Source: Isohypsibius dastychi
Taxonomy: Eukaryota > Tardigrada > Eutardigrada > Parachela > Isohypsibiidae
Length of the DNA stretch: 17,675 nt
Assembly: GCA_034696485.1 (NCBI GenBank)
Contig: JAQIWT010000579.1
Location: forward strand, 1-17,675
Direction: 5' to 3'
Within the stretch, counting starts at the first letter, position 1. Every line of letters begins with the position of its first letter. A model generated the notes under the pieces. The model was not told the origin of the DNA and searched no databases. It worked only from the letters and a program-made list of their open reading frames with translations. Shown here piece by piece: positions 1-9,382 of the stretch. A program made the position numbers and the translations under genes.

Positions 1-23
1 GCATAATTCTTTGTTTGTTCCAG

Positions 24-1738
24 CGTTGCAGCTGACAAACAGATCCGAAACCGGGAACTGTCACCCACATGGTTGACAACAAGTATCTCAGCATTGTCCA
101 ACTACATCGAGTTCTACATTACAATTTTCAAGATGTTCAGCTGGACTTCCATCTTTTTCGTTCACGATACAAATTCGGTAATGGTCAATCTAGTTTTACA
201 TCAAGCGCTTCAAGGAGCACTGCGGGGCATTTCCGGTTTTACGGTAAATTCCGCGACAATTGATACGAGAGGCAAGGTGGATTATCATCAGATTCTTTCC
301 TGGTTCAGTGGCATAAGCCGAGGTTACAGACAAACAATATTCCAAAAAAGTTATTATGAAACTTTATTTTGTAGTATGTCTTTTCTTCGGTCATGGAAAT
401 GCTTTTCGGGAGCTTCTGGTAATAACCAATTTTGTTATGTGCCATTGATTCAGCTTGTCTCTGCTCATTAATAGATTCAGGCTGCAGTTCGAAACATGAC
501 CAAACCAGAATACGTGAGTGATGTACAGCAAAGTCTCAAATAAACTGGTGTAATGCAAAATTAACCGACTCTCGTGCTTTTTCAGATTTTTATTGCTTTC
601 CAAGCACATGAAGCTCCACCTGAATTCGGCACGATATCCTGGTGGAGAAACGATTCACACGATGAAGTGAGTCCACATTCTACAAACCGCCCGAAAAACT
701 GTTAAATTTTCTGACACCAGATTGCAAAGCGGGCTTTTGAATCAGCCTTCATGATGACCTCTGTGGAAGACCTTTCTCTAGTGAGGCCAGAAGCAGCGCA
801 TCTAGTGCCAGAATGGATTAGATTGTCACCATTCCCGTTCAATCGAATTCCTCCACGAGCATTCAAGGTGACGCATTTGTTCTTAGCATTCCTTGGCTAT
901 TTAACAACTTAAAACATCTTTGCAGCCTTTACCGTATCATATAGCGCTTTACGCCTCATTCATGATGTTCGGACAGGTTAGTTGCGGAACAGTAAGATAA
1001 CAGCTTCAGAAAAAATTGGACCAAACTGCAGGTGTTGAATCAGACTCTTTCAACATCGCCATACTTTGACTTCAGCAACGGAAAGGCATTGTGTGATCTG
1101 TTTTTGAACCGGACATTTACAACGCAGGTTGGCAGCGTCTATATCGGACTTTCTGGTGAACGGCGGATAGACTTAAGCTGGAAAGTGTTTAACCAGACCA
1201 AAAACCAGTTCCAGGTTTGGATATCTGTCGCTTCAAGATCCCGAGAGGTTTCATGAAGTTTTTTCCGCAGCCTGTTATAACAAAGTCAGAGTTCGGTGTT
1301 GTGACCTTTGTAAACCAAATCGATTGGGGAACAGTCAACAATACCCCTACGCAGAACGAACCCTTTTGTGGATACCGGAATGACAAACAAAGATGTGTTC
1401 CTCAAAGTATGAATCCTTGGGTCAGTTGTTAAGACGAGACTATATCGATGCATTTAATCTTCACAGGCAACTGGCAGACGAATACCGTGATCATTGTGAC
1501 AATAATACTAATCTCTTTGATATGCATAGTTTCAGCGCTTTTCCGGTATCCTATCAACACAGCTTGTCACGCGGGGTTTTTGCTGTTGATTAGTTGTTCT
1601 TGCAGAGGAGTGCAAGACAATACAATCTTCGGAAGGTCGTGGTGGAAAATATCTCAGGAACACATTTCGGCTATTTCTGCTCTCCCCACCAAAACGCATT
1701 ACAGTTGGGGGTCTACTATCAATCGAGTTCACTTGTGA
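24..1738 (+). CDS. Receptor copy 1: ANF-receptor ectodomain + TM, no cyclase (5' partial)
   Basis: Exons 24-322, 375-418, 475-513, 586-666, 721-867, 926-976, 1032-1214, 1271-1406, 1467-1545 and 1606-1738 have GT-AG borders and the same exon lengths and phases as copies 2-4, except a 136-nt juxtamembrane exon (130 in copies 3 and 4) and a longer last exon. The first two exons lie off the left edge. Seen: an ANF-receptor core (TWLTTSISALSNYIEFYI, then FSWTSIFFVHDTNS), a membrane-distal NRTFTTQVGSVYIGLSGER segment, a juxtamembrane QNEPFCGY motif, a membrane helix in exon 1467-1545, and WWKIS just inside. The tail then diverges from the other copies (QEHISAISALPTK...) and ends at TGA 1738, about 45 residues after the helix. 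Introns do not align well with those of copies 2-4, so this is the oldest copy. Membrane ligand binding is inferred from the family. No kinase-homology or cyclase domain follows. Confidence 0.82.
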
Positions 1739-2361
1739 TGGGAAGCAGACATATTTGCCTGCACCTGTACTGCGTTATGAGTCAAATCCCGAAAGTCAGT
1801 ACTTATCAAAATAGATCACGGTGCATCGCATAAGAAATTTAACTGCATGCAGATGCACCGTTACTTATCAATGTCGTATTTCACGGAGATTTTGAAAGAT
1901 CGAATCTGGATCTACTGTATGTTTTACTCAAGTTACGATACAATCGGATATCGGTACGAAGTTCCCAATGCTGTCTTAAGGTTGCCATTTATACGTATAT
2001 TCTACATTGAATATCCTCAAATAAAAACCTGTCCACTGGAATAATGGATTTTCGTCCAAGCACAGTTATGCAGATTAATGGATCATGTTAAGAGTGATCA
2101 ACTTGGGAGCCTAGCCCTAGAAACAAATGTGCCGTAAAGCGTATGTGTTTATTGCATATCTAAAATTATCTGCGCTCCAGTCATGTTCAGCGGTGTAATA
2201 TATTCTCGGAATTTATATTGTGAAAGGCTGGATTTGCTCACTGGTGTATGTTGCTGAATCATAAAAGATACGGCCCGATGCGTCATTGAGCCGGACCGGT
2301 TTTTGCGCTCACCGACTGAGACACTATATCGATCGCTGTGCAAACTTTTGGCTAAAAGTTG
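1739..2361. other. Intergenic spacer between receptor 1 and serpin
   Basis: No convincing gene is seen here. It should hold the 3' UTR of receptor copy 1 and the serpin promoter. An AATAAA hexamer at 2020-2025, about 280 nt after the receptor stop, is a reasonable polyadenylation signal for copy 1. Open frames in this stretch are short and show no family motif. Confidence 0.5.
2020..2025 (+). terminator. Candidate polyadenylation signal AATAAA for receptor copy 1
   Basis: A canonical AATAAA lies about 280 nt downstream of the copy 1 stop and ahead of the serpin on the same strand. It is a single hexamer with no transcript evidence. Confidence 0.35.
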
Positions 2362-2454
2362 ATGATAACACTGTTCGCGTTTGCGAGTTCAAATTTTTTT
2401 TCAAGTTGCTTTTCCGCATACTTCACGGACCAAAGGTCCCCCAAATCACCAAAA

Positions 2455-3952
2455 ATGTCCGAGCATCTCGGGGCACTGAAAGATTCCCTGGACAATTTCG
2501 CGCTGGATTTGTACCATCAAGTTGCCAAAGATCTATCTGATAACTTGTTTATGTCTCCCCTGAGCATTTCGTCTGCGCTGTTGTTGGTGTACCTAGGAGC
2601 AAAAGGCACTACAAAAGCGGAACTCGACTCTGCACTTCATTTTGAGAAACATTTCAATTCAGACCGCGAAACCTTATTGGAGGCATACGAAGAAGTCCTG
2701 CGAATTTTCGTTCCGCCAAAAACGGAAAAGGGCGAAAATGCTTACGATTTATCGTTGGCCAACAAGGCTTACGTTACCAACAAACTGGAGATTAATCCAG
2801 ATTATTTGGGAGTGATTCAAAAACATCTGCATAGCGAGGTTGGGAAAGTGAACTTCGGAAACGATGCTGAAGGAGCACGACAAGAAATCAATAGCTGGGT
2901 GGTGAGTATTCTTATACCCATAACTCACTGTTTTGTATAATGTGGTACACAATTGGCAAGGATAATTTTTCCATGGTCAAAAGTAATTGCTTACTGCTCG
3001 TATTCCGAGACGTAACAGCTGGGCCTGCTTTCGAACCCAACAGTAACTAACTTCAAATGGTGTTGAAGCATTGGTTATTTTGCAGGAGAAACAAACTCAC
3101 TCCAAAATTAAGGACTTGTTAGCTTCTGGAATGGTTTCCGCAAACACTTTGATGGTTCTGATTAACGCAATCTACTTCAAAGCTAGCTGGATGACGAAAT
3201 TCAGCGCCGCTGATACCACCAAGGCCAGCTTCCAAAACATCGACGGCAGCAGCTCAGAAGTTGACCTAATGTTTGTTGGGGGTCAGCGATTCCCCTATGC
3301 TGATAACTTGTCACATGATGCAGAAGGAGGAGCCCGGTTACCACCATTCCAAGCCGTAGAGCTGCCATACGTGCAAAAAGAAATGTCCATGCTGATTCTG
3401 TTGCCGAAGGAGAAGAACGGTGTTGCTGAACTCGAGCGCGCCTTGACGTCGGATCATCTTAATGCCGTTGTTAGTCGAATGCCAATGAGGGAGGTTAAGC
3501 TGTGGCTTCCGCGGTTTAAGCTAGAACAAACTGTGGATCTGATCACTGTTCTAAATCAGCTGGGAGTAAAACAGCTGTTTGGGAGCGCTGACCTGAGTGG
3601 GATTGCTGCGGGACTAGCCGTCTCTGGCGCAGTCCACAAAGCCTTTGTTGGTAAGATCAGCGCGCTGTAGAGAATATTCTGTAGTATCCCCTGGGTGTAT
3701 TTTTTTATTGTTTTACAGAAGTAAATGAGGAAGGCACCGAAGCTGCAGGGGCAACCGGAATGGTAATGTCAAGGTACGATGAGAACGCTGTTTTTTTCTT
3801 TCTTTGACACAGCTGACATTTGTTCGGTGTTTATGAAAAGGATGCTTCCTCCGCCACCAGTGGAGTTCCGTGCAGACCATCCGTTCATTTTCGTCATTCG
3901 ACACAAGAAAACCGGGCTCATAACTTTCATTGGTCGCGTCGCCAAATTCTAA
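2455..3952 (+). CDS. Serpin (serine/cysteine protease inhibitor), four exons
   Basis: Exons 2455-2901, 3086-3650, 3719-3773 and 3841-3952 give 392 residues, the usual length of a serpin core. Seen: the N-terminal FMSPLSISSALLLVYLGAKG box, NSWV/EKQTHSKIKDLL across intron 1, a reactive-loop hinge EEGTEAAGATG, and FRADHPFIFVI, which fits the serpin signature, followed by FIGRVAKF and TAA. Alignment to alpha-1-antitrypsin spacing puts Met at P1 and Arg at P2 (loop GMVMSRMLPPPP), so the target is not clear: an Arg P1 would suggest trypsin-like proteases, a Met P1 elastase-like ones. Intron 3 (67 nt) falls inside the loop, and its acceptor ends in gaaaag with a poor pyrimidine tract, but no other acceptor keeps the frame. 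The ATG at 2455 has a good context (AAAAATG). An in-frame ATG at 2362 would add a hydrophobic leader. Known family mechanism: suicide inhibition by loop insertion. Confidence 0.93.
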
Positions 3953-4297
3953 ACTTTCTGATTACCCTGGGGAGAATTGTTATTACTCTCCCATAAATAT
4001 CACCCGTAATGATTTCAAACAATGGTGACAGTCGACTGTGTTGGTCAAGGAAGATTTTGTTGTTCTTTGATGTCGTATTTGTTACTCCATGCATGTAATG
4101 ATGGAATCTGAGGTCAAATCATGGTAAGCGCAACATATACGTTGTCACGAGCTCCTATGTTCCTACAAACCAATCATGATATCCAGTGTACGAGGTAGCC
4201 GGGTCCTTATGAAGAAAACCTGCATCTACTGAACGCGTTTTTAATCAGTCTAACTATACCATGTCAAAGTAGGATTGAAAAACTTTTCCCGGAGTAT
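3953..4297. other. Intergenic spacer downstream of serpin
   Basis: No gene is recognised. An ATAAAT-type hexamer near 3994 could serve serpin polyadenylation. The right end merges into the upstream block shared with receptor copy 3. Confidence 0.4.
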
Positions 4298-4357
4298 GAC
4301 ATGCGACCGTGTGAATGGATTAGAGTTTAATCACGAACATGCATTGTTGTTGCACAT
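4298..4357 (+). promoter_or_regulatory. Distal upstream block shared by receptor copies 2 and 3
   Basis: About 60 bp beginning GACATGCGACCGTGT and including TTTAATCACGAACAT is roughly 90% identical to 9100-9159, in front of receptor copy 3. Copy 4 keeps only a weak trace near 13321-13340. It may be promoter or 5' UTR sequence carried along in the duplication. Its role is inferred only from conservation. Confidence 0.35.
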
Positions 4358-4420
4358 CCGTTTCAGAAATCCCATCAACTAATGACACATATCGGTCGTA
4401 CTGTCGTACAGAATATGCGC

Positions 4421-4471
4421 AACAGGACAGCAAGTTGTAATTTGTGAATTCCACATTCGAAGACATTCATT
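4421..4471 (+). promoter_or_regulatory. Proximal upstream block of receptor copy 2
   Basis: The AACAGGACAGCAAGTTGTAA stretch and following GAATTC...CATTCG align with 9322-9382 and 13345-13413, directly ahead of the start codons of copies 3 and 4. It is probably a conserved 5' UTR or core promoter. Confidence 0.35.
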
Positions 4472-6626
4472 ATGATTCTCTGCATCTTGATTACATCTTC
4501 GATTATTTCATTTTTCTTGGTGCATTTAATATGTTGCTTCAAAGTTGAAGTGATAAGCCTGACGTACGATGCACCGGAGCAAATATCGTTTGGAAACTCG
4601 TCGCCATTTTCAGAAACAGCAGTCAAAAGACTAAAGTCGACATATGGAAAAATTTTCGACTTCAACCATGTTTATTTGATGAATAGCAATATAACCGGGT
4701 GCTTTGATCTGGAAATGAATGCTGCATTCATGCTGACAGATCACCTCTCCCGAAGAAACAGTTCCTCCAACCTGACAGTGTTAATCACGACCGGTAAGTA
4801 CAGTGATTAAACTCCTGACTCGGAACAATGAGCTATGTCTGGCAACTTTTGTTTCAGGCTGCACTGAGTCGATTGGAATTAACAACCTGGCAAGAGAGCT
4901 GAACATACTGATGATAACCAGGTAGATGAACTCATCAAAATGCGTATAAAAATTTAAAAGGTGACCCTCGACAATTTACTTAGTGTTGCCGCAGACAAGC
5001 GAATCCAGGACAAACAAAGATCACCTACCTGGATAACAACCAGCATTTCTGTGCTTTCCAACTATATTTACTTTTACATATCGCTATTTAAAATGTTCGG
5101 CTGGACCTCAATATGTTTTGTCCATGACATCAACTCATCTGTAATGTACTTGGTTCTGAATGCCGCTCTACAAGACGCTCTCAGGTCAATGCCTAAATTC
5201 GTGGTCAACTCTGTTACTATCGACTCACGTGCATCTGTGAATTATGCCGGAAATTTGTCAATGCTGCAGAGCGTCAGCAGAGGTCCCATAAGACACAAAC
5301 GAAATCTCATTTTTAACTCACTCACTGTATGTTTTTTTGTAGTGTGTCTTTTCTTTGGCCATGCGGATTCGTTTCGAAAGTTTCTGGTATAGACATCTTG
5401 ACATATTCACCTTTTACTCTGGCCATTCTATGGACACCGTGTGATTTTAGATACAAGCCGCGAAACGCAAGATGACAAGACCGGAATTTGTGAGTTCTCA
5501 CCCCATGCCACACCATATCCGTGTTTGTTACATCACAGATCTATTGACTGGTGACTGAGTAGGTATTCATGGGATTCCAGCCGTTTGAGAATCCAGGAGT
5601 TTTTGGTAGTTTCTCTTGGAGGAGAAACGATTCGGATGACGAGGTACTCAACTCCTAGATGTGACATTGATCTTTAAGCTGTTAACAGCGATCCTTGAAC
5701 GCATCTAGTACGCAAAGAAAGGCTTTGAATCCACGTTTATGATGTCCCCAAGTGAAAATCTGATGTCAATCAAGCCCGAAGCGATGCACATTGTGCCTGA
5801 GTGGATAAAATTATCAAGATTTCCCCAGAATCTCAGTAAACCTGCCGATTTCAAAGTAAGAAGAAGAACAATATTTCAGTGGAGTTTTCGTATAAAATTG
5901 TCCAATTTTATCGCAGCCGTTACCGCATAATGTTGGATTATATGCTTCATTCATGATATTTGGACAGGTTGTATCACATGTTCCTCCGAATCACATATAA
6001 TTTGAATAACCATGTTTTTGCTAGGTCTTGAACCATACCTTATCCACCATGCCGAACTTCAACTTTTCCAACGGAAAAGCTTTGTGCGAGCGGTTTCTGA
6101 ACCGCACTTTTGAAACAGAAGTGGGCAGTGTTTACATCAGCCCATTCGGTGAGCGGAGAATCAGTTTGAGCTGGAAAATCTTCGACGGCAATACGCAGCA
6201 ATTCAAGGTTGAGGAATATTACTTCCTTTGTTTTTATCGATTATTGACATGCTGGTTTTTCCCAGCCCGTGATTCAAAAGTCTGAAACAGATAAAATCTC
6301 ATTTGTTGATCGAATTCTCTGGGGAACAACTAACAATACACCACCGGAGAACGAACCATTCTGTGGCTATATTAACACTCGATGTTTTGCCAGAAGTAAA
6401 TCTTTTAATCACGAACAAGTCACTGTGGCCGTCATTCTAGCCACGCTACTTTTTCTAATGTTTTCCGGGATCCTCCTAGCGCGGTGAGTGGAAGCATTCC
6501 GTCATTTGGCCACATACTACAATGATTTGACTGTGGTTTAGAAAGTACCAACAGATGGTATTTCGTGGCGCAGTTTGGTGGAAAATACGTTTTGAAGATA
6601 TGACCTTTCGGATGGATCGGTGCTGA
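4472..6626 (+). CDS. Receptor copy 2: signal peptide, ANF-receptor ectodomain, TM, short tail
   Basis: Exons 4472-4793, 4858-4921, 4984-5282, 5343-5386, 5451-5489, 5563-5643, 5709-5855, 5917-5967, 6025-6207, 6266-6483 and 6542-6626 join to 1533 nt, 510 residues. The ATG sits at the same place as in copies 3 and 4 and opens a hydrophobic signal peptide (MILCILITSSIISFF). Seen: the exon 3 core SPTWITTSISVLSNYIYFYI with FGWTSICFVHD, the ALNETL-like segment FGQ/VLNHTL, NRTFETEVGSVYISPFGERR, the juxtamembrane PPENEPFCGYINTRC, a membrane helix VAVILATLLFLMFSGILLA, and the tail KYQQMVFRGAVWWKIRFEDM ending in DRC. These match receptor guanylate cyclases up to the opening of the kinase-homology domain, where the gene stops. 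Unlike its paralogues, it lacks a normal intron between the juxtamembrane and TM exons. A cryptic 45-nt intron (6396-6440) is possible. Several NxS/T sites support an extracellular location. Confidence 0.87.
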
Positions 6627-7149
6627 AGTTATTCTGTTGGTGTAACAACTCACATCAACGACTTGAATTATCAACACCCGATTCTCAGATCAAAAGAGAC
6701 GAACATACCACCGAAAACCAAATGGGGACTTCGTTACTGAATTTTTGATTTGCTGTTACGTTACCGAACTGGATAGTCGTCATTGAAAGTAACGATTCGC
6801 AAGAACCTGCCCGGTATGAGTTGACAAGATCATGGATGCATGGGGCAATGTATTATTGTATTTTTCTTTCGATGGTCACGGCCTTGATGTCTTTTAAACA
6901 CTGCAGAAGGTCCCAGCTGGAGACACAAAATTCGATGAAATCACAGTATATCTTCCCAGGAAAGCTGGTTGCATGACTGAATCTTTGTGAGTATCTGTCG
7001 CGTTAGACCACGTACCGAGTATTGGTTCGACTCCCCTGAGCGTCCGTAAGAGTACAGTATCGAGATCCAAAAAGACCCTATGGTTCAGACCTTCAGTTGG
7101 TTTAACACGTGGTATTCCGGACTTCTCGAGATACCTTCTCCCAAAATCT
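6627..7149. other. Spacer between receptor 2 and foldback element; one exon-like fragment
   Basis: No complete gene. Positions 6907-6986 look exon-like: an acceptor (aacactgcag), 26 open codons (KVPAGDTKFDEITVYLPRKA and on) and a gtgagt donor at 6987. I do not recognise the protein and find no consistent partner exon. At 7024-7034 GGTTCGACTCC matches a Pol III B-box, which may be a tRNA-derived SINE scrap, but no matching A-box is clear. Confidence 0.3.
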
Positions 7150-7264
7150 GAGCGCTTGTAGCCGGCAAGATAGTTGCGCGCAACTAGCAACTAACTTGCC
7201 GGGCATCTCGGCAAGATAGTTGCGTCGGCAAGTTAGTTGCGCGTATTTCGGCAAGATAGTTGCG
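7150..7264 (+). repeat. Left terminal inverted repeat of foldback element
   Basis: It begins GAGCGCTTGTAGCCGGCAAG. Motif copies are at 7163-7178 (+), 7187-7201 (-), 7209-7224 (+), 7226-7241 (+) and 7249-7264 (+). The fourth and the inverted one carry T rather than A at the variable base. Confidence 0.88.
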
Positions 7265-7617
7265 CACTGCGGAAATATTCAGAAGTGACATTTTCGATTC
7301 CATGGAGGGTTGTAAGTGCTCTTTGGATTTCATGAATAATATCAGCTCTTATTTATCACACCAATAGTTCAACTGAAAATTAAATCACCTGATGGACTCA
7401 GTCGATTTTAACACCATGCCACTGCATTACAAATACCAGCGGGCGAAATTTTCAAAATAAGAAGTTTGGTTTAATTGCTTATCATGCCCTAATTAAATCC
7501 GTAGTCAGTTTGGTTTCTTTTTGAGAGTGTCATGAATTCAAGCTTGCCTGTTGCTCTCTGCCTTTGCACTTTGCTCATACAATGGTAAAAGACAGACTCT
7601 TTGATCTTACCGACTGA

Positions 7618-7717
7618 CGCAACTATCTTGCCGGAGAACGCAACTATCTTGCCGGAGAACGCAACTATCTTGCCGGACGGCGCAACTAACTTGCCGAGCG
7701 GCGCAACGATCTTGCCG
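7618..7717 (-). repeat. Central 21-bp tandem array, five units
   Basis: Minus-oriented copies of the terminal motif start at 7618, 7639, 7660, 7681 and 7702, an exact 21-bp period. The first three read CGCAACTATCTTGCCG, the fourth has the T variant and the fifth has one change (CGCAACGATC). This could be a block of binding sites for a transposase or host factor. Confidence 0.85.
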
Positions 7718-8166
7718 AGAAACACATGATTCTGCTGATGAGCACTTTTTCACCAATCTCAATGTATCCTACCCAAATGAATGCAGCCCGATGAGAATGT
7801 TTACTGGACGAACGGGGGCAAAAAACATCTTTTTTGTGCTTTCAACAACCTTACTCTGCATTTTGAAAATAAGGCGCAAGATTTCTGAAATTTGGTGAGA
7901 ATGCATCACAAGTTCACCTCAGAACTCAACAGGTATATTCGGTTGAAATTTGAGCTGAATCTAGGAACAAAACATATCGACGTATTTTTGGAGTATCAAA
8001 TGAGAGTTTCCATCAGAAAGATTTTAAAAGATTTTTTTCGGGGTTGATTAGCACTGTTTTCAATTGCAAGAGCCAAACTCGCTTCCAATAAGATTCATCC
8101 AGTGAAATCGAAGCATTTTTACGTCTTGATAAAGTCGAACAAACTCAAATCGGAGGCTCTGCAGCA

Positions 8167-8281
8167 CGCAACTATCTTGCCGAAACATGCGCAACTAACT
8201 TGCCGACGCAACTATCTTGCCGAAATGCCCGGCAAGTTAGTTGCTGGTTGCGCGCAACTATCTTGCCGGCTACAAGCGCTC
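8167..8281 (-). repeat. Right terminal inverted repeat of foldback element
   Basis: The reverse complement matches 7150-7264 over 115 bp with about four mismatches, including the order of A- and T-type motif copies. It ends GGCTACAAGCGCTC. Confidence 0.88.
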
Positions 8282-9099
8282 TCTAGAATGAGCTCAAATA
8301 CTTTGAAAACCTTCAATTCAGAAGCACTCCCTGTGTGTGGACCCGACGAGTGAAAGAGGTGGACTCAAAGTTCTAGAACCGAGTGATGAGAATGAATCGA
8401 TGTTTTGCGCGGAAGTCCGCTGTGGCGCAGAAATTGTCATTTCCATGAACATCGGACCAAGACATGTTTCCCGGAGGGAAAGATCCGCATTCTCATCGAA
8501 CCTTGACATTCCTTTCCAGATGCTCCTACTGTTTTGGTGCCTTGATCACTGGTTTCTGCAAACAGTGAGACCAGGGGAATAGGTTAGCATGTCCCCAGAA
8601 GCGTGCTGATCTAACCGGCAAAGACTTTGTGTTTGCGCCAGAAACGGCAAGGCATCCTGCACTTGCACTCAGGTCAATAGCTTCTATCTTTCCAACAGTC
8701 TCAAAACATTGAATTTAGGTATCCACGCGACTTTGGAGTATATGGCGTTTACCAGACTCAAAAGAGTGATTGCAGAATACCATTTCCAAAATTATCAAAT
8801 CTTAAGTCATCGAGGGGGTGTGGTTCTCTCGCAGAAAAATATAAAACATTAAACCCAAGGGTCCATCGTTCCAGGTTGGCTGTCCCTTCATCACCTGATC
8901 GAAACTTTCAGCAAAACTGATACCGGATTGTGTCAAGCATATCATGACTCATAAGCACAATTGGCCCTGTACTTAATAAAGGGCCATGCATTTTGATGAA
9001 CCAGGAAGCGAAAGAACGCACTCGGATTAATTAAACTCGTTACGATCACTTTGATTATGCCCTTTCATAAACACAGCTTGAGAACTTTTACGTGAACAC
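8282..9099. other. Spacer between foldback element and receptor 3 upstream block
   Basis: No recognised gene. Positions 8322-8582 carry an open frame with an acceptor-like start (caattcag), beginning KHSLCVDPTSERGGLKVLEP. I cannot assign it and it may be chance. A short inverted repeat, TGGCCCT/AGGGCCA with an 11-nt loop, sits at 8962-8986 and contains AATAAA at 8975-8980. That could be an end signal for an unidentified transcript. Confidence 0.3.
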
Positions 9100-9159
9100 G
9101 ACATGCGACCGTGTAAAGGGATTATATTTTAATCACGAACATTCATTGTTGTTCCGCAC
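9100..9159 (+). promoter_or_regulatory. Distal upstream block shared by receptor copies 3 and 2
   Basis: It matches 4298-4357 at about 90% over 60 bp. In this copy it is separated from the proximal block by roughly 160 bp, against about 65 bp at copy 2, so sequence was gained here or lost there. Confidence 0.35.
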
Positions 9160-9321
9160 CTCCCTCGGTAGGCGGACCTACACCAGTTTTGAGAAGGTGG
9201 AATACAGTAATCCAGTAAAAAATTGGGGATAGCAAGTGCACAAGTGCCCCAACGGTAAATCCTTCTCTTTTTGATGTATTATCATCAAAGGCCGACACAG
9301 AGTGCCTGCGGAATCTACGAA

Positions 9322-9382
9322 GTACAACAGCAAGCTGAATTTGTCGAATTCTTATCTTCGGAGATACAGTATGAAACCGGTC
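9322..9382 (+). promoter_or_regulatory. Proximal upstream block of receptor copy 3
   Basis: AACAGCAAGCTGAATTTGTC and CTTCGGAGAT are shared with copy 4 (13345-13413) and more weakly with copy 2. An extra in-frame ATG at 9371 (MKPV before MIFE) is not conserved in the other copies. Confidence 0.35.

Larger units (their letters stand above)
7150..8281. mobile_element. Non-autonomous foldback/MITE-like DNA element, ~1.13 kb
   Basis: The ends are 115-bp terminal inverted repeats (7150-7264 and 8167-8281) that differ at about four positions. Each repeat holds five copies of a 16-bp motif, CGGCAAG(A/T)TAGTTGCG, in the same mirrored order and spacing, and a central array holds five more. There is no transposase: the open frames over the repeats only translate the motif (GKIVA- and AQLTC-type runs). 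The flanks share TCT on both sides (7147-7149 and 8282-8284), a possible 3-bp target-site duplication. The superfamily is not recognised. It lies in the spacer between receptor copies 2 and 3, where the duplicated unit might once have carried a serpin. Confidence 0.82.

Noticed and set aside
73-471. Single 132-residue open frame through the copy 1 exon 3-4 region
   Set aside because: The ectodomain similarity ends at the GT at 323 and resumes at 375 in the right phase, so the read-through part is intron.
7489-7725. Minus-strand open frame with repeated GKIVA units
   Set aside because: It is only the translation of the 21-bp tandem DNA repeat inside the foldback element; the repeat length is a multiple of three, so the frame stays open by chance.
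7150-8281. Reading the repeated motif arrays as a CRISPR array
   Set aside because: The units are in mirrored inverted order with short irregular or 5-bp spacing, no unique spacers, and the host is a eukaryote.
8102-8353. Plus-strand open frame over the right terminal repeat
   Set aside because: It covers the inverted repeat motif and has no independent protein-like signal.
9302-9382. N-terminal extension of receptor copy 3 upstream of 9383
   Set aside because: It begins with GTG, is not conserved in copies 2 and 4, and would bury the signal peptide; treated as 5' UTR.
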